The translations under genes and the position numbers were made by a program. Below, one piece after another: positions 55,175-64,000 of a DNA stretch of 64,000 nt. The stretch covers positions 227,603 to 291,602 of the forward strand of contig NW_017804442.1 in the NCBI RefSeq assembly GCF_001625305.1. Reading direction: 5' to 3'. The notes below the pieces were generated by a model. It did no database searches. It saw only the letters and a program-made list of their open reading frames with translations, and had not been told where the DNA came from. How positions within the stretch are numbered: position 1 is the first letter of the stretch; each line of letters begins with the position of its first letter. The stretch is from Branchiostoma belcheri (Eukaryota > Chordata > Leptocardii > Amphioxiformes > Branchiostomatidae).

Positions 55175-55285
55175 TAGCCTGGGTACCATCCTACTTGTAT
55201 GCCGGGGCTCCCACACTCGCTTCCCCACTTCTTAGGGAAGCGAGTATGGGAGCACCGGCATACAAGTAGGATGGTACCCAGGCTA
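55175..55285. mobile_element. Foldback element 3 (TAGCCTGG ends)
   Basis: Near-perfect palindrome with ends TAGCCTGGGTACCATCCTAC and its complement, and inner CGCTTCCC/GGGAAGCG. An exact 9-bp target duplication CATGACAGG is at 55166-55174 and 55286-55294. Confidence 0.9.
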
Positions 55286-56456
55286 CATGACAGGCTCTTC
55301 TGCTGTATATATGTTGAATAGACTTGTGAGCCTCTTTTAATTCTGCCTTATTAATACTATTTATAACACCATTTGTCACAAAACTATATCAGACCCAAGA
55401 ACCTAATTTATGTTGCTTAAGTTTAACACCAATTATCATAACTTACCCACATACATTTAGTTACTTTCATAACATCATCAGTAATTAATATAATAATAAT
55501 AACAGCAACAAACATCATAGATGTTTGTTATACACTATATAACTCACTCATAGCGCCTCAGCAGGTGATTCTCCAGGTATGCACTATGACTATTCTAAAA
55601 ACAAGTAATATAAAGAACATTGTGAATATTGCAGAGTTCCCATGAACTACCACAACTATTGCACATGCATTGACAATTCTTATAAATTTACAAAGTATTG
55701 GTGAATGTGAAAATTTATGTAATAATATAGAACTATATTAGCCACCATAATTATTTACAGGAGCACAAGTTAGGAGTTTATAACTGCATGGCCCAAATTT
55801 CTACTGCATAATTCTTCGAACTTACAAATTGTTCAATAACATGTTTTTTCTGCAACCTTTACATTTTTCCTTTTATAATTTAATATTGTTCCTCATTTAC
55901 AATTCCTAGTTTCAGAAGTATCATTCATACAAAACCTACATGTACCTGTACATTGTAAATACAATGTACATTCACACTGTATTTACAATGTACATGTACA
56001 GGTAGATGTACATGTAGGTTTTGTAACATGTACATGGTCTTTCTATAACCCCCATATGCATACTACATGTACGTCAGGTATGATCACAAAAGCTTATTTT
56101 GACAATTACTGCAAATGTGTAGAGTTGATAAGGAATATTGCAGGTTTTTTTCTCCTTATTATAGCTAATAAATCTTACATCTCCAGGGTTTGAATTGAAT
56201 TGTTTTTGGACTATTGTATTATACACAGGGGTTTGCAAACTTCAACTTTTAGTATACAACATTAATTTGTTTAAAATATTTGTTTAAAACAAAAGAGTCC
56301 AATTTCTGATTTATCCATTGTTAATACTTCATTCCACAGTTTACGGGTCCAGCTTTTGTTGGGGGATTGACGTTTCGCCCCAAAAGCCTGACGCCTGTTA
56401 TTGCTGCAAGCGTCTCTGGGATGAGGGTCTACTAATTTCTCCCTTAGTGATGAAGA
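55286..56456. other. Intergenic, 3' of the HEPN gene
   Basis: AT-rich without a supported gene. It contains a palindrome at 55931-56022 built from TGTACAT/ATGTACA words with flanks AAAACC/GGTTTT. Confidence 0.5.
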
Positions 56457-57764
56457 TTATGAAGACTGTCCACGTGGAAGTTGGGGGCAGGCTCTCTTGT
56501 GATTGGTTAGCCCTCCTTTGTTACGGCAGGTTTTTCCACAGTACTCACACATGTGCTGATACATCAGGTTGCTTGGAGCTGTGGCAAAAGGAGTTGTCGC
56601 AGAGGGAGTTGTCAAAGAGGGTCCAGTTGTCAAAGAGGGTCCAGTTGTCGAAGAGGGAGTAGTCAAAGAGGGTGTTGTCACAGAGGGAGTTGTCACAGAG
56701 GGAGTTGTCGCAGAGGAAGCTGCTGCTTCTGTTCTCTGAGTAGTCAAGTATGCCAAAGGTATGCCCTGATTGCAGCAATACTCAATATGACCTTCTTGGA
56801 GACACTTTACTGTGTCAGGTGGCACCGCTACCTTGTTAGGATCAAAGTCCTGGTACTTTGACTTAATGCATGAGAGGTTTACGTGATAGTACCCATTTGC
56901 CCATTTATCCACGCGTTTCTTTAATGTTGGGTTATAGTATGGATAATTGTCTTCATGTTGGATGACAAGATTCTCTGGAGGTTTGGGATCTTTGAACTCT
57001 TTGTTGCATCCTTTGCACTTTTTGACACTCTTGGGTTTTATCAGCAGTACAAATGGGCGATAGGGTTGTGGTTGCTCCTGGTTCTGCCGTTGAGCTGTCG
57101 AGGTGATTGACATGTTATCAAGTTTTTCTGACATTTTCTGAATGTTTTCCTTCACCTCCTCACCCGTAGCATTGACCAAATCCTTTACTTCTTCTCCTTG
57201 CTGTTGGAGCTCTTCAAACTTCTTCATGTACGTCTGTGCCTGGTCATCAGTGATGGGCATAGTTTTCATCAGGGAGATTTTGCTACTGTCCCCTCCCAGT
57301 CCTGCCAAGATTTTAGACAGCTCATCCCATAGGTCTTCAAACTCTTGCTGCGACAAATCTGTTTTTGCTGTGTGTGCATAATCATTTCTGAACAGGTATA
57401 GTCGCATGATCCAAGCTAGTTCACTCATGTCCCCTGCTGGAGGCTTTGGTGGTTTGCCCCATTGTTGTGGTGCTTTTATGTTGCAGAGCTTCCTCAAAAG
57501 ATTGCACAAAAGAGTGATGTCAAAGTCTTTTGAACTGTCTGCAGCGTCTGTCGGGGATGGGAACAAAATTTCCTGCTGATCTTGATACAAGTCCTTTAAT
57601 ACTTTTTGATCTCTCTTCTTCTGTAGCAGATCCTTGAGACCTTGGGGGTTCACTTTGAGCACTTCTCGGTCGAATATCTTCCTCAGCAGGTCAGTTCCAT
57701 AACCTATGAGTAGTTTCTGCAGCCGGGCCCTACCCTCTATGTCAGAAAACCCTCCAGTAGCCAT
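56457..57764 (-). CDS. DZIP3-like HEPN domain protein with zinc motifs (435 aa)
   Basis: One uninterrupted coding exon. Residues of about 10-155 form a HEPN domain like that of the E3 ligase DZIP3: a KLLIGYGTDLLRKIFD helix, ITLLCNLLRKLCNI, ELAWIMRLYLFRNDYAHT and FEDLWDELSKIL. RNDYAH (126-131) is the Rx4H motif that in many HEPN proteins forms the RNase site. A coiled coil spans about 195-235. A CKGCNKEF cluster with later His and Cys is near 260-310, a Thr/Ser/Pro linker of TTPS units is near 355-400, and a C-terminal zinc-finger-like CEYCGKTC...H...C is near 410-428. The ATG at 57764 is preceded by an acceptor (TTCTCATTACAG at 57797-57786), so the 5' UTR is spliced. Lancelets carry many HEPN and death-fold genes in immune-type expansions, but function here is inference. 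Other possibilities are an RNA-binding adaptor or a domesticated mobile gene. Confidence 0.85.
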   Translation of the reverse strand: MATGGFSDIEGRARLQKLLIGYGTDLLRKIFDREVLKVNPQGLKDLLQKKRDQKVLKDLYQDQQEILFPSPTDAADSSKDFDITLLCNLLRKLCNIKAPQQWGKPPKPPAGDMSELAWIMRLYLFRNDYAHTAKTDLSQQEFEDLWDELSKILAGLGGDSSKISLMKTMPITDDQAQTYMKKFEELQQQGEEVKDLVNATGEEVKENIQKMSEKLDNMSITSTAQRQNQEQPQPYRPFVLLIKPKSVKKCKGCNKEFKDPKPPENLVIQHEDNYPYYNPTLKKRVDKWANGYYHVNLSCIKSKYQDFDPNKVAVPPDTVKCLQEGHIEYCCNQGIPLAYLTTQRTEAAASSATTPSVTTPSVTTPSLTTPSSTTGPSLTTGPSLTTPSATTPFATAPSNLMYQHMCEYCGKTCRNKGGLTNHKRACPQLPRGQSS

Positions 57765-57871
57765 CTTCTTCCTGAGACTTGGCACACTGTAATGAGAACA
57801 ACATGCAGTTGGTTTGAGAACATAGAAAGAAACCCTTCAAGAAATTGAAAACATGCTATGTTAGAAGTACT

Positions 57872-58229
57872 TAGGCCACACCAATTTAATTTCTTGGTTC
57901 TCAGATTTGTATGCTTCATTTTTTCCTGAGTTGAAAAAAAAATCCACCCTGAATCAGCTCGAAAATGGTCATATTTTGGCCCCAATAGTAGAAGAAAGTC
58001 CCTTCTCTTCAGACTTGTTACAGTTTTTCTATCAATGCAATAGTTTGACTAAAAGTATGAAATTCATTGTTTGAATTATACCAGCCCTTTATGTTGACTT
58101 AATGGCTCCTATCATAGCATTTGGTCATCATAGGATGCTTTGACCAAGCCTGTTTTTTAAATCTTTTTTGCCCTGTTGCGTCATATTTTTTCCAAAAATC
58201 CGAGAACCAACAGATCAAATTGGTGTAGC
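57872..58229. mobile_element. TIR MITE copy 1 in the HEPN gene leader intron
   Basis: Ends TAGGCCACACCAATTTAATT and AAATTGGTGTAGCC, with further inverted matches TTGGTTCTC/GAGAACCAA. The interior shares ATTTTGGCCCCAA, GAAGAAAGTCC and ATGTTGAC with copy 2 at 58937-59231. Confidence 0.8.
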
Positions 58230-58458
58230 CGTAGTTGAATTCTAACAATCCTACATGATTGTACATAAGCTGACATAAATTCAAACCTGATCCGAGTTTG
58301 TCCATGACAAAATGTTTAACCGGTCGTGCCTTGATACCCGATCGACGATTGTACGCTGATCATTTAACTCAAACTTTTGAAAGTAGTAAGATTTTCTGTC
58401 TCAGTAACATCATATCACCCTTACGAACAGGCAACAACAAGATTTGAAAATGCAACTT

Positions 58459-58575
58459 ACCGATTTTTGGTGCAATATAGAATTATTTCCACTGCAACAA
58501 AATGGCGTATCTGGATCGGGAAACGCCCAAATCTGTCAGCAACACTGCGCATGCGGCGGTGACCTTTAACCCACT
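58459..58575 (-). promoter_or_regulatory. Probable promoter and leader exon of the HEPN gene
   Basis: On the minus strand, a donor CG|GTAAGT at 58459 ends a likely non-coding exon. Upstream lie GCCATTTTG (YY1-type, as found at TATA-less start sites), GCATGCGCAG (NRF1-type) and GGTCACCGCC. The leader would splice to the acceptor at 57786. No start codon in this exon joins the coding frame that I can see. Confidence 0.5.
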
Positions 58576-58936
58576 GTGGCGCAACCATTATTACTTCAAT
58601 GTTACAATTCAAAATTAGAAAGTATAGGATAGACTGTAGTACGTAATAGACTAACTCAGGCTTGGATTGTTACAAATCGTCAATTTCTGTCATCCCATAC
58701 TCAAGGCAAAACTTCTTTTGTAAACAGTCTTAATTCGCTATCCCATCATAATAGAATGGTTTGGCCCAACCAGCTAACCGAGAGAGGAAATGTTAACACA
58801 TTAATCACCTTGTGTAAACATTCTTCTTGACAGTGCTTTTGTAACCCAAGGTGTGCACAGGAAATGACAAATATGGTGCCAGATTTTATCATGTCCCAGC
58901 TGTCCATAAGACCTTAATTTTCAACCATATGACCTT

Positions 58937-59231
58937 TAGGCCACACCAATTTAATTTGTTGTATTTGTAATATTTTGGCCCCAACGGTTGAAGAAAGTCC
59001 TTTTCTACCTAGTTGTTAAAGTTTATAATGTAACAATGCAACTTTGTTTCAGTAAAAGTGCAAAATCTATTGTTTTGATTATAAACCAGCCTGGTATGTT
59101 GACCTCATGGCTCATATCATAACATTTCCGGCCTTCATTGGGTGCCTTGGCCTGTTTTTTTTTTTTGCCCTGTCACTTCATATTTTTTCTGAAAAATACA
59201 GAGAAACAACAAGTTAAATTGGTGTGGCCTA
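58937..59231. mobile_element. TIR MITE copy 2 upstream of the HEPN gene
   Basis: Ends TAGGCCACACCAATTTAATT and TTAAATTGGTGTGGCCTA. It is shorter than copy 1 but collinear. Confidence 0.85.
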
Positions 59232-60319
59232 ATAAGACTTACCTGGGGACACCACACTTCCCTACCCACCTACCCAATATTAGGCTCTCTCTGTCGCCAG
59301 CACGGTGAGGCCAGAGATTTGTAACCCACCCTCCCTCCCATGGGGTTACCATGCAAGCCTTACAAGTTTTGTCACCACTTGAGTTTGTCTGCGGTAAAGG
59401 TGTGGATAATTACTAGTAGTACAATTGGTACATGTATTTTTGTTGTCTTAGCTAAACTGCACATAACCTACTATACCATGGCATGAATTTGAGTGTAACT
59501 ATCTGCCTTTGTTAGATAATTACTACTTGCAAAGAGTCATACACAAAACATGCATTACACAAAACAGAAAACAGAACTTCTTATGCTAATGTCACTTTAT
59601 TATATGTCATCCTCCATCTCCACAATTTGTTTGCCTTATTTTGATCTCCATTTATAGTGTTACAATTTCACATTATTCCATTTCACATCTACAAACTAAG
59701 CCACTGTTACTCATACATGTAAGTACTTGGTTGGGATGGTCAGTAGAGAGAGAGAGTCTCTACCAGACCACTTTGCTATCCTGATTACCATGCCATAGAA
59801 GTATTAAGTGGACTTAATGATTTGTCAGAGAAGTTTGCTGACAACTGCACCTCTATGGATGGCTTATAATTACTACTAATAGAATTATTGAGCCAATTGG
59901 CCAAGTTCTATTTTTTTTTCCATTAGCAGACAAAGGAGTCTGGAAGGAAAACATAGACACAACCTAGACTACACCAGTCACCATATCTCTCTATATATTA
60001 AGACCACCCATTGATGCGCAGTCAAACCTTTACAACTGACAACCTGTACATAATGAACACCTAGTCATTGATATACTAGTACAGTTAAACCTGTGTATAA
60101 CAACCACTTGGCCATTGATGTACAGTCAAGCCTGTACAAGTTACCACCTCTACATAACGACCAGTTAGCCATTATGACCACTTTTGGATACGTTACTTTT
60201 CCCATTCACACACACAGGCATCACGAATCCTGGATCACTAGTGTCTCCACATAAACTAGATTTGGTCCTCTGACTGGCTCTGAGTGGTATTTGAGAAGTT
60301 TTGACAGTAGCTGACACTA
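59232..60319. other. Spacer with short tandem repeat
   Basis: No gene is seen. At about 60014-60180 three units of roughly 55 bp share ATTGATRTACAGTCAARCCTG and ACAACCACYTGGCCATTGAT. Similar words recur at 51100-51370 and 61380-61510, so this is a dispersed family. A minus-strand AATAAA (TTTATT near 59596) could end the methyltransferase transcript. Confidence 0.5.
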
Positions 60320-63039
60320 CTACTCTGAACACCTGCGTGCGGTGAGGTAGATGTAACCGGTTCCGTTCCAGTTCAGACCCGGTCGACCCTCGGTACTTCT
60401 GAAGTCCAGAATGTCGTCCTCTACGTCCGTGAAACCGCTGTTCCTGACGGCTTGCCTGATGTAAGAGGCCTCCAGGAACGTGTGCGGGTAGGTTATGTCA
60501 CCGTCGGAGTACTGAGTCGCCTCCAAGTCACAAACGAGGATCAGAGTTCCGCCAGGCTTCACCAGAGAACCCACATTTAGAACGATCTCGTCAAAATCAG
60601 CCCTGAATCAGCAAAAATAAGAATACAAGTTACAATGGAGTCTATATTGTGAAGGTCAAACAAATTCACAAATTCATTGGCCGATATATGAACATATTTT
60701 TGCATAGTTGATGAAGTAACACCAGACTTGGGAATAATGAAAAGTAGTTGTATTGGTAATTTACAAGGTTTTGTTCACTATGATATTTTCAAATTTGTCG
60801 CCAAAATATCATATAATGCAGCTTTAATCTAATTCATTATAACTGGTCATGGACACGAGTCTTTTTTTGGGCTAGGTAGGAGGAAGAACGTCCATGTCCG
60901 AATTCATTTATAGCTTTGCCTTTTATGAGATAAAAACTCGTATGGAAGCGGATGTTATATCTTTTATGACGCGGACACGATCATTGGTGTCACATTTCGA
61001 ATGCTTATTGGTATCAGACAGAAGACCCGACGGTCCGTATAATTGTACAGTTATTACGTACTTATCCTTCGCTGCTCCACATAATGTAAAGATACTGCTG
61101 ACGACGTCATACGGACCACCGTTCATCGCCCCCAGGGGGTTCTTGTCCCTGACGTCACAGAACACCACGTGTTGGATGGCGTCACGCAGCGCCTCCTTGC
61201 GGGCTTCCCAGTCACTGCAGATGACAATCAACCAATCAAAAATGGTTTATTAATTAATCATGAACATTAGTGAAAGCTGAATTACGTTCATAGATGTAAT
61301 CAAGGTTACACAGGAATTGCGGCACTTGAGCTGTTTCTGACATTAAAATATTTACACGTTACGTGATCATTCAAGTTGGAAATTATCACTGCATCATACA
61401 GACAGGCAAACTGCCTATAAAGACCACCCATGGAACCGTTATAATCTGGTTTATGGGAACATGTGGCCACTATTGCGCCAATGTTGTCACGTTGGCTAGG
61501 TGGTCCTGCTGAAGAGGTGGTCACTTGTAGTTGTACAGGTTGAATTATAAATATAGTTACGAAGTGTTGCCCACATTCTTTTTAATGCTCCAACCAAAAG
61601 TGAATCGTAGCAACCCGAATCATCTGTACGTTCACTTGCTTTTTTCTGATGAGCCATCCAATGTTTGGTTCTTCTATAGGTCTCTTCTTCTTTGGGAAAC
61701 TAGTAAGACATTTGAATACTTACTCCTCCCCTTCCAGTCCACACACATATTTGATGAAAGGGTCCCAGTCGAACGCGTCCTCCTCTCCATGAATCCACCT
61801 CTCAACCTCTTCCCTGTTTTCCTGAAAGACAGGGCGAGGTACAAAATCAACGTACGTTTGTCTTCACCTTTATTTTACCTTCCAATAACTTTGTCTACGA
61901 GTTTAAGATTTAGACTTCAGATCTAATGTTAATAATTCCCTCTATTTTTCACCTATTCCCTTGCATTACTATGCCTCTTCAGTACTTTTTACAATGTTTC
62001 CTTAATTGATCTTCCTGTGGCAAAGCGTACATGTACGTGCTGGCCTAGAGGAGGAATTCTCCAAGGCAATCTGATTGCACAGGGATAGCCGACCTATTTG
62101 GAGGTTGTGCACTATCCAGGCAGCTGACATCATGGGAAGCTACTGGACTGATGCACTAGCTGTTCAGAAAAGAAGCGGACCCGGTGAGAACTTTGCAACA
62201 GACCTGAGTCAGCAGAGGCTGCCATTCTCCTATAGGACTATTCAACCATAGTAAAACTGATATCAATTAGGATTTTGCCATGGTCAATATTGACTGAAGA
62301 AGGTCCTACCTGACAGAACTCTGCACATGTGATGTTCGGGAAGTGGCGGGCGGCAGATATCAGGTTGTGGATGGCCGGGCCGGTCCCAACATCCAGCAGC
62401 CTCTCACCAGACAGCTCGCCTAGAGAGCAGTAGGTACATACGTACGTGTTAGTTTGTACAGCTGATAACGAAGATCATGGTTATAAAGAACCATCACTCA
62501 AGACGGGTGTTTTCAAGTTGTTTGTCTGTAACAGTGTTTGTACATAATCGTGCGTGTTAGACTTAGCGGCAAAGAACGCCCTAAATCAGTGAAGTTTTGT
62601 TTTCCTGTGTCTATCTGTTACATCAAACTACTGTACCAACATCGTTGAGACGGGACGGGGGCCGTTACCAACTCCAAACCACATTTGACCCGATGCCTGC
62701 GTCACACAGCCACGTGTTCTGAGCAGTCAGCTATCCTGAAGAAGACCAGAGGAACCGTCGTAATTCCGGCGAATCTGATCTGTTGCGTGCGTTTGAGAAG
62801 CATTTGAAATATTTAGTAGTAAAACCTGTAGTACGTGTAATCGTGTATGTACTAGTGGAGAAGTATTACTAGTATGTACTCCTGTAAAATTTATTACCCC
62901 CCGCGAAGGTGTCCTTCAGGTTCTTGAGTAGCCATGGCAACCAGTCCTCGGGAGAGTCAGGTATCCCATCAGGCCTTGCGCGGTAGTTACGCGTCAGGTA
63001 GCTCTTGGCGTTGAACTTGTCGTAGGAGGATGTTTCTAT
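60320..63039 (-). CDS. NNMT/PNMT/INMT-family methyltransferase, 5' end missing
   Basis: This is a SAM-dependent small-molecule N-methyltransferase of the NNMT/PNMT/TEMT family. Five exons join in phase: 63039-62898, 62419-62310, 61821-61724, 61214-61062 and 60602-60320 (142, 110, 98, 153 and 283 nt, 261 residues plus stop). Landmarks are the N-terminal YDKFNAKSYLTRNYR typical of the family, SAM motif I LLDVGTGPAIHNL, the acidic ITCAEFCQENREEVERW, FDWDPFIKYVCGLEG, the VVFCDVRDKNPLG strand, VVSSIFTLCGAA, and LVKPGGTLILV. These align in order with vertebrate NNMT (264 aa), so only a few N-terminal residues are missing. The first visible exon starts in phase 0 after an AG. A possible upstream exon end (ATG TTG|GTAAAG) is at 63984-64000. 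Substrate (nicotinamide, indolethylamine or other) cannot be told. Confidence 0.9.
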
Positions 63040-63123
63040 CTATCAACGAACGGAGAGAAAACAACATTCTTGTTACACGCGTTGCCGTCAGTGAAGATTT
63101 TCGGGCTAACAATAAAGTCAAAT

Positions 63124-63392
63124 GCTAGACGTAGCACGTCGGCAGAACGTACTGCGCCTGCGCAGAACCCTGGATTTTCGCGGTTTTCGTTGGATTTTTG
63201 GTCAACGTTGCATCAGAATTTTGCCTGTTGCAAAGGATATCTTTTCCGACATAACATTTGAAAACTACTGTAGGAATGTTAACCTTATATGAGCAAATAC
63301 AACCTTATATGAGACATTCTGCTGAAGTGCTATGCACAATGCATTACGGGTTTTGCGCAGGTGCAGTACGTTCTGCCGACGTGCTAGACGTG
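63124..63392. repeat. Inverted repeat, about 40-bp arms
   Basis: TAGCACGTCGGCAGAACGTA with CTGCGCCTGCGCAGAACCC on the left is mirrored by GTACGTTCTGCCGACGTGCTA with GGGTTTTGCGCAGGTGCA on the right, around a 175-bp spacer. It is a probable foldback transposable element near the methyltransferase 5' end. Confidence 0.75.
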
Positions 63393-63447
63393 ACGTACAT
63401 GTAGTCACGTGTGAGAATTTAGAATCTGCCTGGGGCAATGGAATCCC

Positions 63448-63545
63448 TAGCCTGGGTTCCATCCTGGTTAGTTTACGTCCGCTCCTACAGTGGTGGTAGC
63501 GACTGTAGGAGCGGACGTAAACTAACCAGGATGGAACCCAGGCTA
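63448..63545. mobile_element. Foldback element 4 (TAGCCTGG ends)
   Basis: Perfect or near-perfect palindrome with ends TAGCCTGGGTTCCATCCTGG and its complement, arms of about 43 bp. Exact 9-bp target duplication TGGAATCCC at 63439-63447 and 63546-63554. Confidence 0.9.
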
Positions 63546-63649
63546 TGGAATCCCATTTGTCGACAAAAAATCATCCCACTGTTTCTTTTCAAGTATCTGT
63601 GTTATCTATCAACGGACGGAGAAAAACACTTCACAACAGTCTTGCCACA

Positions 63650-63823
63650 CGTTCCTTAGAAGATTTCCAGCTGCAGGCTAACAATAAGCCGTATGCTACA
63701 ACTCTTAACCTACATTTACACACTCAGTGCCCCAGTTCTTACATGCATGTGACTAAATGTAGGTTAAGAGTTGTAGCATACGACTTTATTGTTAGCCTGC
63801 AGCTGGCAATCTTCTAAGGAACG
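63650..63823. mobile_element. Foldback element with 69-bp arms
   Basis: Arms begin CGTTCCTTAGAAGATTTCCA and run through GCAGGCTAACAATAA and CAACTCTTAACCTACATTTA, mirrored on the right with a few differences. A one-armed relative (GAAGATTTTCGGGCTAACAA) is at 63093. A different family from the TAGCCTGG foldbacks. Confidence 0.8.
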
Positions 63824-63983
63824 TTGACTGCCTGGGGCCGCCAATCGAGACTCGGTCCCATTGGTGGAGCGTAAATCATCTCACCGGTTCTCACTGCTCC
63901 CCCTTCTTTTCAAATATCTGTACTATAATGGATTATGATTTCATGATTCACATTTCTGAAAAAAAATTCACGATATTCTTTAC

Positions 63984-64000
63984 CAACATTTCCACTTTAG
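63984..64000 (-). CDS. Possible upstream exon of the methyltransferase
   Basis: On the minus strand the window edge reads AAA GTG GAA ATG TTG followed by donor GTAAAG in phase 0, which would join the exon at 63039 in frame. It is cut by the window edge and supported only by phase. Confidence 0.25.

Noticed and set aside
55931-56022. Palindrome as a fifth TAGCCTGG foldback
   Set aside because: It lacks the TAGCCTGG ends and is built from TGTACA words that are common across the window, so shared origin is not supported.
57765-57785. GTG start seven codons upstream for the HEPN protein
   Set aside because: A splice acceptor lies immediately upstream and an ATG follows in frame. Animal translation would use the ATG at 57764.

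Overview
The window is animal nuclear DNA. Genes are split by many short introns with GT-AG borders, there are polyadenylation signals, and the spacers are full of tRNA-derived SINEs, MITEs, minisatellites and a truncated LINE. The gene families, the dense minisatellites at exon borders and the style of the dispersed repeats fit a lancelet (Branchiostoma, amphioxus). That assignment is inference from content, not a database match. A 27-base N run (15237-15263) marks an assembly gap.

Region 1 (1-14.1 kb) is a tandem array of three minus-strand genes for type II membrane collagen-lectins: short cytoplasmic tail, one transmembrane helix, coiled coil, Gly-X-Y rod and C-type lectin domain. Start codons lie at 2091, 8016 and 13829, so the repeat unit is about 5.9 kb. 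Copies B and C are intact (388 and 462 aa by my splicing). Copy A runs off the left edge and its coiled-coil exon is broken by repeats.

Region 2 (14.1-19.0 kb) is repeat-rich and without a gene I can support: a 60-bp minisatellite, a degenerate inverted repeat around the assembly gap, and several TIR elements.

Region 3 (19.0-27.4 kb) holds a complete 10-exon plus-strand nicotinic acetylcholine receptor alpha-like subunit (446 aa), followed directly by a 30-bp minisatellite.

Region 4 (28.2-37.7 kb) has two divergent genes starting 274 bp apart: a stand-alone nitrobindin-type heme protein (minus, 168 aa, like the C-terminal half of THAP4) and the autophagy protease ATG4 (plus, 12 exons, 401 aa). 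They probably share a CCAAT-box promoter.

Region 5 (41.4-52.8 kb) is a minus-strand CTP:phosphocholine cytidylyltransferase (PCYT1/CCT, 370 or 379 aa). Region 6 (56.4-58.6 kb) is a minus-strand protein with a DZIP3-like HEPN domain and zinc-binding motifs. Region 7 (60.3-64 kb) is a minus-strand NNMT/PNMT/INMT-family methyltransferase, probably continuing past the right edge.

The genes do not form one pathway. The strongest unexplained pattern is structural: in four neighbouring genes, exon edges (splice site plus adjoining codons, or the stop-codon end) have been copied in tandem at least nine times. In at least two cases the copies leave an open frame that could give longer isoforms. Other notable signals are palindromic foldback elements with shared ends, 9-bp target duplications and differing arms; a retroposed tRNA-Glu with CCA tail and 15-bp target duplication; and a TIR element carrying four POU octamers inside a lectin intron.
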